Notes: generated by a model from the letters alone, not told the origin. Counted from the first letter of the stretch, positions 1 through 5,656 are shown. The stretch: 5,656 bases of DNA from Verrucomicrobiia bacterium (GCA_030424825.1 JAUHWE010000343.1:1-5656); one strand, 5' to 3'. Numbers and translations are program-made.

Positions 1-172
1 GAAGCTTCTGCTTGCCAGCTACGAATTTATGGAACTGATTAATACTTTTCTGAATCTGCTTCGCCTTGGCCTCGTTTCTAGGTGGCTTGCTAGTGCCTAG
101 CCAGAGCAACGCACAGGTTAGGATCGCGACTGTGGCGAGTATTGAGGATATGAGTTTAGATCTAAGTTTCAT
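1..172 (-). CDS. Partial membrane-anchored hypothetical protein (N-terminal 57 residues)
   Basis: The frame is open from an ATG at 170-172 (minus strand) to the left edge of the window, so only the first 57 residues are visible. They begin MKLRSKLISS, a basic N-region. A strongly hydrophobic stretch at about residues 8-26 (ISSILATVAILTCALLWLG) follows, then a polar, lysine-rich segment (residues 29-57). This is the pattern of a signal anchor or an uncleaved signal sequence with the rest of the protein outside the membrane. Cys20 sits inside the hydrophobic core, but the residue before it is Thr, so it is a poor lipobox and I do not call a lipoprotein. There is no strong Shine-Dalgarno sequence, only a weak AAAG directly before the ATG. 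The gene is divergent from the beta-propeller gene across 272 bases. I do not recognise the family, and the missing C-terminus prevents a functional call. Confidence 0.6.
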   Translation of the reverse strand, partial: MKLRSKLISSILATVAILTCALLWLGTSKPPRNEAKAKQIQKSINQFHKFVAGKQKL

Positions 173-296
173 CTTTGAGTATTGGTGAATGTATTACTGA
201 GATGGTTAGCGTCGTTCCTAGAAGATGAACGAGCACTGATTGGACGCCTACGATTCACCTCTCATTGAGATATTCAATTCGTCAATTGTTACTTTA

Positions 297-325
297 TTGA
301 AACGTAGTTACAAACAGGTTACAAA
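297..325 (+). promoter_or_regulatory. Candidate sigma70-type promoter for the beta-propeller gene
   Basis: TTGAAA at 297-302 (5 of 6 matches to the -35 consensus) is separated by exactly 17 bases from TACAAA at 320-325 (4 of 6 matches to the -10). Transcription would start near 332, giving a leader of about 110 bases before the ATG at 445. The segment also carries two copies of GTTACAAA (307-314 and 318-325), so the second copy contains most of the -10. This is pattern matching only; the -10 is mediocre. Confidence 0.3.
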
Positions 326-435
326 ACGCGGACTGTGTTTTTGGTCACGCTATGGGAAAGGCGGAGCCAAACGAGTCAGCTGGGTTGCCGGTCCCGAGTG
401 GTTGGAGCTTGCTCCGTTGGGGCTAAGTCACATAC

Positions 436-442
436 AGGTGAT
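436..442 (+). promoter_or_regulatory. Ribosome binding site that fixes the start of the beta-propeller gene
   Basis: AGGTGAT matches the 3' half of the extended Shine-Dalgarno consensus AGGAGGTGAT, with the AGG placed 6 bases before the ATG at 445. An in-frame TGA at 439-441 lies inside this site, so translation cannot start further upstream. The ATG at 441 is out of frame. Confidence 0.55.
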
Positions 443-444
443 GG

Positions 445-1986
445 ATGACGGACTCGAGCAGGCAGGGTATACGCTGGTGGCCATTGGTTGCGATTTGGTT
501 TCTGGCAATCGCGACGATAGGGCTGTTTTTCGGGTTGCACGACGCGGATAGTCAGATTCGCCAGGCGCTCGTCATGAAGCTTATTGGAATTGCTCTTGGT
601 GCGGTGAGCCTTTCCGTACTGTGGCTTCTCGCGTTCTCCCGCCTAGCGGCCAGAACTCGGCTGGGTTTCTTAGGAGCTGTCGCCCTTTTTGGTTCGATTT
701 TTGTGTTATTGTTTCGGTTTGGGGGTGTGTCGGGTGATCTCGTCCCGATTTTTACATGGCGTTGGACGAAAACGGCAGTAGCGAAATCGGAGGGGGCTGA
801 AGGATCGGAAACCATTGCTCGGGGTAGCTTCAACCAGTTTCTAGGGCCGAAACGTAATGCTACGATTCCGGGGATTAGACTAGGAAAGGACTGGTCGGAA
901 ACGCCACCCCGACTTCTGTGGAAAATGCCGGTCGGAGAAGCGTGGTCCGGATTCGCAGTTGCTCATGGGAAAGCGATTACGCAGGAGCAAGCGGGAGAGG
1001 AGGAGTTGGTTTCTTGCTATGATCTGGGGACTGGCAAACTGGTTTGGCAAAAACGGAATCAAGCCCGATATGAGAACCCTCTGGGCGGAGTAGGGCCTCG
1101 GGCCACTCCTACGATCGATGGGGATCAGGTCTATACGATTGGGGCGACTGGGTACTTTGCCTGTCGTAGTTTGGAGACGGGAGAGCTCAAGTGCGCTTTT
1201 AATCTGCTGGAGAATCACGGGGCGCCGCTTCCGGAATGGGGTGTGGCGGGATCCCCCTTGGTCTTGGAGAGGCAGGTCATACTGAGTGCAGGGGGAAAGG
1301 AGGGGAACTCCCTTGTAGCGTACGACAAGATATCGGGTGAACTGGTTTGGCGGGGTGGAGACGACCGAGCTCACTGGAGTTCACCGGTGGTCCATGAAGT
1401 CCATGGTCAGCCGCAGGTTCTTATTTTCAACAAAAGCGGGGTAGCGGCACACAGTGTTGAGGATGGGACCGTTCTTTGGGAGTTTCCCTGGACTCGGTCT
1501 ACGGGTACTCCGCGAGTCTCAGTTCCTGTCGCCCTTCCCGGAAACCGGTTTGTCATATCGAGTGGATACGGGGCGGGAGCGTCTCTGTTTCAGGTTTTAA
1601 ATACCCCTGTCGGATTTGTGGCGGAAGAAGAATGGCGAAGCCTGCATCTCAAGTCGAAGTTCAACAATTTCGTATTCAAGGACGGATACTTGTATGGGCT
1701 GGACGACGGGATGCTCACCTGCATCGACGCTGAGACGGGACGGAGAAGCTGGAAAAAGGGACGCTATGGTCATGGCCAGCTGCTGCTGGGTGACGATTGG
1801 CTGCTGCTGCTGGCGGAGAATGGCGAAGCGGTGTTGCTTGAGCCGGACCCGGAGGGACCTGTCGTTTTGGGGACGTTTCCTGCTCTGGAGGGAAAGAGCT
1901 GGAATCCTCCCGCTTTAGTCGGTCCCTATTTGCTAGTCCGGAACCATTTGGAGGCCGCTTGCTATCGTCTCCCACTAGAGGAATAG
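445..1986 (+). CDS. Membrane-anchored PQQ-binding-like beta-propeller repeat protein
   Basis: This 513-residue protein has two parts. Residues 11-30, 44-66 and 73-91 are three hydrophobic helices. From about residue 128 to the end it is a beta-propeller of the PQQ/BamB-like repeat type, with repeated blades such as YDLGTGKLVW (192-201), YDKISGELVW (293-302) and IDAETGRRSW (427-436). Stretches typical of the planctomycete-verrucomicrobial group include FLGPKRNAT (132-140), GPRATPTI (217-224), KFNNFV (405-410), GRYGHGQLLL (439-448) and LLVRNHLEAACY (496-507). The propeller probably lies outside the cytoplasm. BamB-type proteins are scaffolds for outer-membrane protein assembly and quinoprotein dehydrogenases use the same fold as enzymes. 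I see no clear quinoprotein catalytic signature, so a binding or scaffold role is more likely, but unproven. An in-frame TGA at 439-441 and a good Shine-Dalgarno fix the start. The YchJ-like gene follows 71 bases downstream and may share the transcript. Confidence 0.9.
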   Translation: MTDSSRQGIRWWPLVAIWFLAIATIGLFFGLHDADSQIRQALVMKLIGIALGAVSLSVLWLLAFSRLAARTRLGFLGAVALFGSIFVLLFRFGGVSGDLVPIFTWRWTKTAVAKSEGAEGSETIARGSFNQFLGPKRNATIPGIRLGKDWSETPPRLLWKMPVGEAWSGFAVAHGKAITQEQAGEEELVSCYDLGTGKLVWQKRNQARYENPLGGVGPRATPTIDGDQVYTIGATGYFACRSLETGELKCAFNLLENHGAPLPEWGVAGSPLVLERQVILSAGGKEGNSLVAYDKISGELVWRGGDDRAHWSSPVVHEVHGQPQVLIFNKSGVAAHSVEDGTVLWEFPWTRSTGTPRVSVPVALPGNRFVISSGYGAGASLFQVLNTPVGFVAEEEWRSLHLKSKFNNFVFKDGYLYGLDDGMLTCIDAETGRRSWKKGRYGHGQLLLGDDWLLLLAENGEAVLLEPDPEGPVVLGTFPALEGKSWNPPALVGPYLLVRNHLEAACYRLPLEE

Positions 1987-2057
1987 CCATTCCGCTTCAA
2001 AAAAAAGAAAGCGAATAAATTTGAGTCTTCTAGTGATAATAGGAGCATTGAGGCTTA

Positions 2058-2486
2058 ATGGACGAAAACAAAGAGCGAATTCCGACCGAGAGAGAGATTT
2101 CCCTGTGCCCTTGCAAGAGTCAGCTCAACTACGGGATTTGTTGCCGTCCCTACCACTTTGGAAAAGCGAAGCCGAAGACCGCTGAGCAGCTCATGCGCTC
2201 CCGGTATAGTGCCTATTTTTTCAGAAAAGTGGACTACCTCGTCGAGACAATGCATCCGGATACGCGTGAGGCGGGGTTGCGGGAGGAACTCCAGAAAACG
2301 ATCTACCAAGCGAATTGGAGCTTTCTTACGATACTTGGAAAAACGAGAGGAGAGGAGGCGGACAAGACGGGTAAGGTCGAGTTCGTCGCTGAATACTACG
2401 TTAATGGAGAGCCCTTCGAGCTCCACGAGTGCTCACGATTCAAGCGTCACAAAGGGGTTTGGAAGTACCTTGATGACAAAGGATAG
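2058..2486 (+). CDS. YchJ-family SEC-C metal-binding protein
   Basis: The 142-residue product has an N-terminal SEC-C type zinc motif, C17-P-C19-x8-C28-C29, followed by PYHFG. It is then followed by the YchJ signature LMRSRYSAYF (45-54) and a compact NTF2-like alpha/beta domain containing YLVETMHPDTREAGLREEL (60-78). The C-terminal strands include VEFVAEYYVNG and HECSRFKRHKGVWKYLD. Escherichia coli YchJ has a second SEC-C motif at its C-terminus; this protein ends at about residue 142 after WKYLDDKG and lacks it. The biochemical role of YchJ proteins is not established; SEC-C motifs bind zinc and occur in SecA and other cytoplasmic proteins. No signal peptide is seen, so it is cytoplasmic. 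GAGG at 2050-2053 lies 4 bases before the ATG, and an in-frame TGA at 2049-2051 fixes the start. It converges with the lipoprotein gene, with only 7 bases between the stop codons. Confidence 0.88.
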   Translation: MDENKERIPTEREISLCPCKSQLNYGICCRPYHFGKAKPKTAEQLMRSRYSAYFFRKVDYLVETMHPDTREAGLREELQKTIYQANWSFLTILGKTRGEEADKTGKVEFVAEYYVNGEPFELHECSRFKRHKGVWKYLDDKG

Positions 2487-2496
2487 CCGGGGGCTA
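2484..2496. repeat. Palindrome made from both convergent stop codons (possible shared hairpin)
   Basis: TAGCC-GGG-GGCTA is a perfect 5-base inverted repeat around a 3-base loop. Its left arm begins with the TAG of the YchJ-like gene (2484-2486), and its right arm is the TAG of the minus-strand lipoprotein gene (2494-2496). The hairpin is GC-rich and could slow polymerase from either side. No T-tract follows on either strand, so it is not a classical intrinsic terminator. Confidence 0.4.
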
Positions 2497-3597
2497 CTCT
2501 CCGGTTATTTCCTTCAGGTAGTCGAAGAACTCCTTTTTTCGGGAGTGGCTGATGCTCCAGTCGACCGGAACAGACTGGTAGCCGATCTTGATGTCGGTTT
2601 CATCCTTTCGGCGGAAATCAAAGTAGCCCCATGATGCGTAGGACTCGACGGCGTACTTGAAATTGTTGGCCTCCGCGTGGTATTCGTAATGGTCGTCTTC
2701 GTTGAAAACAATGGGCTGTCCCTTGTATGTGGATACGGCTTTCGTTCTCTCAACCATTTCTTTAATGAAATCGGGTTCCTTGACGCCGTTTCCATGAATG
2801 AGGATATAGTCGGATACGGCGACCACATTGGCGTCTGGAATGTAGCGCCCGCCGAAACTCGTGCTGACGAGGAGTCGGTAGCCTTTCCTGGATTTTGATT
2901 TTACGCGCTCTATAAGTTCAGATACGCGAGCCGGTTTCAGGATCTCGTGATCGTAGGCCTTGATGTTGCTTTCGTTGTTAATTTCGACGAGGACATTACG
3001 ATAACCCTTTTCAAGGAGCCAATCGGTAATGTTGTCTACGGCATTAACGATGCCCGCTTCATTTTCGATGTTCTGATCTTGTCCGAAATAAAAATAGCCC
3101 AGGATGACGACCATTTTCAGCTCTTCTGCCTTGTCCAGGATGCGAGTCAGTCGATCCATGTAGGCGGGTTTGAGCGCTCCAGAAGTGGTGAAAGCGGAAT
3201 TAACCCAGTTCTTATTACCGTATCCCGTTGGGCTTCCGCCTTGTAGGTTTAGCGTAAACGAGAGGAGTCCGTGCTTTCGCCAGCTAGGCATTGCCGCCAC
3301 GAATTCATTGGTGTTACGGTCGGGGTCCCACTTGCCCGTGTCGGGGTAGTGGAAGAATTTTCTCGTCTCTGGAATCTCGTCATCAAAAACCCCTTGGACC
3401 AGTCGGGCATTCATCAAGAGACCCTCGATTTTGTTTCCCTTCCAATAGCGACCTTCGTAGGTGGGTTTTCCATCTATCAAGAAAGTGTTTCCATCGATAG
3501 AAACGGCAGGCCGCTCAGTTGCCGATGGCTGACAGGAAGTGAGGGTGAATAGTAATAGTAGTGCAAAAAGTGAGGGGATGATTTGGGAAGGAGTCAT
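2494..3597 (-). CDS. Secreted lipoprotein with glycosidase-like (clan GH-A type) domain
   Basis: The 367-residue product has a hydrophobic signal (residues 6-20) ending in the lipobox L19-T20-S21-C22, so it is probably a lipid-anchored envelope protein. The mature part resembles a TIM-barrel glycoside hydrolase of clan GH-A (GH5-like). A strand ending in the acid/base motif Asn-Glu is seen at VLVEINNES (202-210; N208, E209). A later strand, IVFNEDD (296-302), supplies E300 as the likely nucleophile. Other barrel-like segments are LLSFTLNLQGG (111-121), MVVILGYFYFG (162-172), DYILIHGN (263-270) and a late aromatic strand around W323. These would cleave a beta-linked glycan with retention; the substrate cannot be read. 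A short strand-rich segment (about 31-50) precedes the barrel. The signal N-region MTPSQ has no positive charge, which is unusual, but an in-frame TAG two codons upstream rules out a longer start. The Shine-Dalgarno is weak. Confidence 0.75.
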   Translation of the reverse strand: MTPSQIIPSLFALLLLFTLTSCQPSATERPAVSIDGNTFLIDGKPTYEGRYWKGNKIEGLLMNARLVQGVFDDEIPETRKFFHYPDTGKWDPDRNTNEFVAAMPSWRKHGLLSFTLNLQGGSPTGYGNKNWVNSAFTTSGALKPAYMDRLTRILDKAEELKMVVILGYFYFGQDQNIENEAGIVNAVDNITDWLLEKGYRNVLVEINNESNIKAYDHEILKPARVSELIERVKSKSRKGYRLLVSTSFGGRYIPDANVVAVSDYILIHGNGVKEPDFIKEMVERTKAVSTYKGQPIVFNEDDHYEYHAEANNFKYAVESYASWGYFDFRRKDETDIKIGYQSVPVDWSISHSRKKEFFDYLKEITGE

Positions 3598-3637
3598 GCT
3601 CTAGTTGGGAAGGATTATTTTGAAATTGGGGGTACCG

Positions 3638-4066
3638 CTAGATATTCCACCGCGTTTTAGCTTTTCTGGTTGGTTTGTGGATTTTGAAAAGACTGGGGTC
3701 ATGTATGCGGTTGGCGTGTTCGGCCGTTTCTTTATCCAGTTCTCTCAACTGATCCATAATGGTCACCAAGGGGTGATCGCTTGGAATGTCCTTTGCATTG
3801 CTGTGCGCGTAATGACCTTCACAATACACGTGGATTGCTTTCGAAACGCTTTCCGCTGCATCGCGGACATGATCGTTGATATACCCTTCATCGTTTGGCT
3901 CGTATCGGCCCTTTTCCATAAGGAGATTGTTTAAGATCCTCGCCTGGAATGAAAGCGAAATCGACTGAATTTAAGGTGATCGATTTGCCCGACGCTGTTT
4001 TCGAGTTGTCGCCGGTTGTGTAATCTGCGATCCAAACATTTCGAAACGCGATAGATGGTAGAACAT
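3638..4066 (-). pseudogene. Broken minus-strand gene, unrecognised protein, two apparent frameshifts
   Basis: Bases 3638-3919 encode, from an ATG, 93 hydrophilic residues with normal amino-acid use (EPNDEGYINDHV, HSNAKDIPSDHPLVTIMDQL) ending in a TAG at 3638-3640. The frame stays open upstream to a TAA at 3971-3973 without another usual start. A different minus-strand frame, open from 4103 to a TGA at 3888-3890, encodes equally protein-like sequence (IAFRNVWIADYTTGDN, then ITLNSVDFAFIPGEDL, then KQSPYGKG), but has no ATG, GTG or TTG. Joining the frames at the AAAA run (3912-3915) gives continuous SPYGKG-RYEPNDEG, as if one base had been inserted. An ATG at 4064-4066, in the frame of the 3' part, would supply the missing start if one base were lost just after it. 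The repaired product would be about 142 residues. No signal peptide, membrane segment or known motif is seen. Alternatives are a sequencing error, or a real short gene at 3638-3919 alone. Confidence 0.5.
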
Positions 4067-4070
4067 TGAA

Positions 4071-5078
4071 ATGGACCCGATAAGCCAGGGAGCAATAGGA
4101 GCGCTAGCCGCAGCGACAGTATCGAAGCCGGATCAGGTCCGATACGCGGTGGCGATTGGCTGGATCGGAGGAATGCTCGCGGACGCAGACATATTCATAC
4201 GCTCTGAGACGGATCCTTTGCTGAATATCGAGTACCATCGCCACTTTAGCCATTCGCTCATCTTTATCCCCTTAGGAGGTCTGGTTTGCGCCAGCTTGTT
4301 ATGGTTTTTTCTCCGGAATCGCGTCGATTTTCGGAAATTGCTGCTTTACGCCACGGCGGGTTACGCGACGGCAGGGTTGCTGGACGCTTGCACCAGCTAT
4401 GGGACACAGTTGCTGTGGCCTTTCTCAAACTTGCGTGTTGCGTGGAGCGTCATTTCGATTGTCGATCCATTTTTCACGGGAACAGTCCTTTGCCTTCTTG
4501 GTTTGGGCTGGATACGGTCGAATCCAAAATGGATTGGGATGGGATGCGGTTTTGTTTTGGCCTATTTGTCTTTTGGGGCCCTGCAAAACCAAAGGGCCCT
4601 AAGGGCTCTTGAAGATCTGGCAGAAATTCGGGGCGATACGAATGCCGACCGGTTTACCGTTAAGCCCTCTATTGGCAATCTGTTGGTGTGGCGGGGAATC
4701 TACAAGATTGAAGAAGACTTTCAGGTAGACGCCATTCGGGTGAATCCCTTGAGCGGGGAAATTCTTGTCTATAAAGGTGAACGCATTCATGGCGTAGATC
4801 TAGATAAATTGAAGGAATCGCTCCCCGAAGAATCGGTACTTAGTAGGGATCTGGATCGCTTCGATCACTTCTCTGCCGGTTATCTGGGTTGGCATCCGAG
4901 TCGACCAAATGTCATTGGCGACACCCGTTACGCCATGTTGCCGCATTCTGTGATTCCGCTGTGGGGAATCGAATTTGATCCAAACCTTCCGGACCGCCAC
5001 GCTCGCTTTCTTCATTTCCGAAATGCGGATCCGAAAGTCTTCAAGAGTCTCTGGGGCCAGATCAAAGGGGAAGAGTGA
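4071..5078 (+). CDS. YdjM-type membrane-bound metal-dependent hydrolase with C-terminal extension
   Basis: The protein starts MDPISQGAIGA, close to the MDPxTQGxxGA start usual for YdjM-type inner-membrane hydrolases. Likely metal ligands follow in the family order: D38 and D40 in MLADADIF, then H56, H58 and H61 in YHRHFSHSL, with conserved-looking D105 (LLDACTSYGTQLLWPF) and D132 (SIVDPFF). Hydrophobic segments lie at about 62-81, 88-104, 125-147 and 154-172, so the active site is in or near the membrane. Residues about 180-335 form a soluble domain beyond the helices (NLLVWRGIYKI, GYLGWHPSRPN, VIPLWGIEFDP); its function is unknown to me. The reaction is not established for the family. An in-frame TAG at 4059-4061 and the family-like N-terminus fix the start, although no good Shine-Dalgarno is present. 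It is divergent from the broken gene and stands as its own unit. Confidence 0.85.
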   Translation: MDPISQGAIGALAAATVSKPDQVRYAVAIGWIGGMLADADIFIRSETDPLLNIEYHRHFSHSLIFIPLGGLVCASLLWFFLRNRVDFRKLLLYATAGYATAGLLDACTSYGTQLLWPFSNLRVAWSVISIVDPFFTGTVLCLLGLGWIRSNPKWIGMGCGFVLAYLSFGALQNQRALRALEDLAEIRGDTNADRFTVKPSIGNLLVWRGIYKIEEDFQVDAIRVNPLSGEILVYKGERIHGVDLDKLKESLPEESVLSRDLDRFDHFSAGYLGWHPSRPNVIGDTRYAMLPHSVIPLWGIEFDPNLPDRHARFLHFRNADPKVFKSLWGQIKGEE

Positions 5079-5148
5079 CTGGCTGGTGTTGTGCGTAGAG
5101 CGCTGATTTAATCTAGAGTTCCGTAACTCAATTGCTACACTTGGTGAA

Positions 5149-5177
5149 TTGACGCCAATAATTGAATACGAGATAAA
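5149..5177 (+). promoter_or_regulatory. Candidate sigma70-type promoter for the TonB-domain gene
   Basis: TTGACG at 5149-5154 (5 of 6 matches to the -35) is followed after 17 bases by GATAAA at 5172-5177 (4 of 6 to the -10). Transcription would start near 5184, leaving a leader of about 65 bases that contains the hairpins at 5192-5217. It lies in the 171-base gap after the YdjM-like gene, which suggests that the TonB-domain gene has its own promoter. Confidence 0.4.
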
Positions 5178-5191
5178 GTCGATTGTCTCTA

Positions 5192-5217
5192 TTGCAGTGC
5201 CCTGCAACTGGGGCATT
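5192..5217 (+). promoter_or_regulatory. Leader with two mutually exclusive hairpins before the TonB-domain gene
   Basis: TTGCAG (5192-5197) pairs perfectly with CTGCAA (5202-5207) around a TGCC loop. Alternatively, AGTGCCC (5196-5202) pairs with GGGCATT (5211-5217), with one G-T wobble. The two stems share bases 5196-5207, so only one can form. No T-tract follows either stem and the start codon is 32 bases further on. A regulatory role is speculative. Confidence 0.2.
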
Positions 5218-5249
5218 GGGAGAGGCGTTAAGTCAAAACGAAAACTGAC

Positions 5250-5633
5250 ATGAAAAGACAAGTAGGGATGGTCTGTCTGTTAGCGATAGCGGGTTCTCTG
5301 AATTTGTATTCAGAGACGGGCTATGAACAGACGTATGTGAGAAAACACCAGGATCTTCGGGGTGTTGCAGTACCGACTGAGGTTGTGAGACCTAAGTTGA
5401 GGGCGGCGCCAGAAGACCTGAAAATCGACGTATTGTTATCGGTGGACTCGAAGGGCAAGGTGATTAGAGCCAAAGTCCTGAGATCGACTGATGTACGCCA
5501 CAATACGGAAGTTGTTAGAGTCGTAAAACGCTGGAGATTCACTCCCGCTCAAATCGACGGTGAAGCCGTTTCTTCGAAGGTTCGAATACCTTTCGTCGGA
5601 AAGGAAATCACTGACGAGGTTGCCTTGAAATAA
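5250..5633 (+). CDS. Small secreted TonB C-terminal-domain protein
   Basis: The 127-residue product has a Sec-type signal or anchor (MKRQ, then hydrophobic residues 6-20). After a short linker it has a TonB C-terminal-like domain from about residue 57 to 117. The typical pattern is visible: strand IDVLLSVDSKGKVIRAKVLRS (59-79) with the D-x-x-G-x-V turn, a helix TEVVRVVKRW (86-95), WRFTPA (95-100), and G104 followed by SSKVRIPF (108-115). TonB proteins carry energy from the inner-membrane ExbB/ExbD complex to outer-membrane receptors. This one is far shorter than classical TonB (over 200 residues) and lacks the proline-rich spacer, so it may not span the periplasm and could instead be a domain-only relative. 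No exbB or exbD is nearby. The start is the only usual codon after an in-frame TAA at 5229-5231, and no Shine-Dalgarno is seen. Confidence 0.8.
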   Translation: MKRQVGMVCLLAIAGSLNLYSETGYEQTYVRKHQDLRGVAVPTEVVRPKLRAAPEDLKIDVLLSVDSKGKVIRAKVLRSTDVRHNTEVVRVVKRWRFTPAQIDGEAVSSKVRIPFVGKEITDEVALK

Positions 5634-5645
5634 GCGCTAGCGCTT
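5632..5645. repeat. Perfect 14-base palindrome overlapping the stop of the TonB-domain gene
   Basis: AAGCGCTAGCGCTT reads the same on both strands, and its first two bases are the last two of the TAA stop. It could be a protein-binding operator for whatever lies to the right, or a 5-base stem with a CTAG loop acting as a weak transcription end. The window stops 11 bases later, so neither a T-tract nor a downstream gene can be seen. Confidence 0.5.
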
Positions 5646-5656
5646 GACTGAAGCAG

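Noticed and set aside
271..285. Minus-strand TTGACG followed by AATTGAATA, resembling the motif at 5149-5168, as a promoter for the left-edge gene
   Set aside because: No -10 sequence lies at 16-18 bases from the TTGACG, and the shared AATTGAATA is short and AT-rich enough to be chance.
240..551. Plus-strand open frame of about 103 codons beginning at TTG
   Set aside because: It overlaps the start of the beta-propeller gene in another frame, begins at a weak codon without a ribosome binding site, and its protein has no recognisable pattern.
1779..1812. Repeated CTGCTGCTG blocks inside the beta-propeller gene
   Set aside because: They encode leucine runs in two neighbouring propeller strands (QLLLGDDWLLLL) and need no other explanation.
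1989..2016. Imperfect hairpin after the beta-propeller gene (CGCTT/AAGCG plus ATT/AAT, one bulged C)
   Set aside because: The loop is a long A-run and no T-tract follows on the plus strand, so it does not look like an intrinsic terminator, and the next gene may be co-transcribed.
3605..3934. Plus-strand open frame of 109 codons
   Set aside because: The translation is an odd run of hydrophobic and aromatic residues expected opposite a real gene; the minus-strand reading of the same DNA is far more protein-like.
3998..4026. TTTTCG and TAATCT as a promoter for the YdjM-like gene
   Set aside because: Each hexamer matches the consensus at only about 3 positions.
5116..5129. GAGTT-CCGT-AACTC hairpin after the YdjM-like gene
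   Set aside because: A 5-base AT-containing stem with no T-tract is too weak to call a terminator.

Overview
The window looks like chromosomal DNA from a free-living member of the Planctomycetes-Verrucomicrobia-Chlamydiae group, most likely a verrucomicrobial (Opitutae-like) bacterium. This is an inference from gene content: a membrane-anchored PQQ-type beta-propeller of a kind common in these phyla, a secreted clan GH-A-like lipoprotein, a very short TonB-domain protein, and several genes with weak or absent Shine-Dalgarno sequences. No single gene proves the taxon. I see no rRNA, tRNA, CRISPR array, insertion sequence or phage module.

Layout. Bases 1-172 hold the start of a minus-strand gene for a small membrane-anchored protein that runs off the left edge. 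After a 272-base divergent intergenic region with a plausible sigma70-type promoter comes a 513-residue membrane-anchored beta-propeller protein (445-1986). It is followed, 71 bases on, by a YchJ-family SEC-C protein (2058-2486). This gene converges with a minus-strand lipoprotein gene (2494-3597) that has the features of a clan GH-A glycosidase. The two stop codons form the two arms of one small palindrome. Upstream of the lipoprotein, on the same strand, lies a gene that appears broken (about 3638-4066). Its protein reads well only when two reading frames are joined. Divergent from it is a YdjM-type integral membrane metal-dependent hydrolase with an extra C-terminal domain (4071-5078). Last is a secreted, minimal TonB C-terminal-domain protein (5250-5633), preceded by a candidate promoter and a leader with two mutually exclusive hairpins. 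Its stop codon overlaps a perfect 14-base palindrome.

How the genes fit together. There is no clear pathway or operon. Most of the products act at the envelope (propeller, glycosidase-like lipoprotein, membrane hydrolase, TonB-domain protein), as expected of a bacterium that degrades polysaccharides, but the strand switches argue for independent units. The only likely co-transcribed pair is the propeller and YchJ-like genes. I did not find a convincing new defence or mobile system. The item most worth a second look is the broken minus-strand gene at 3638-4066.
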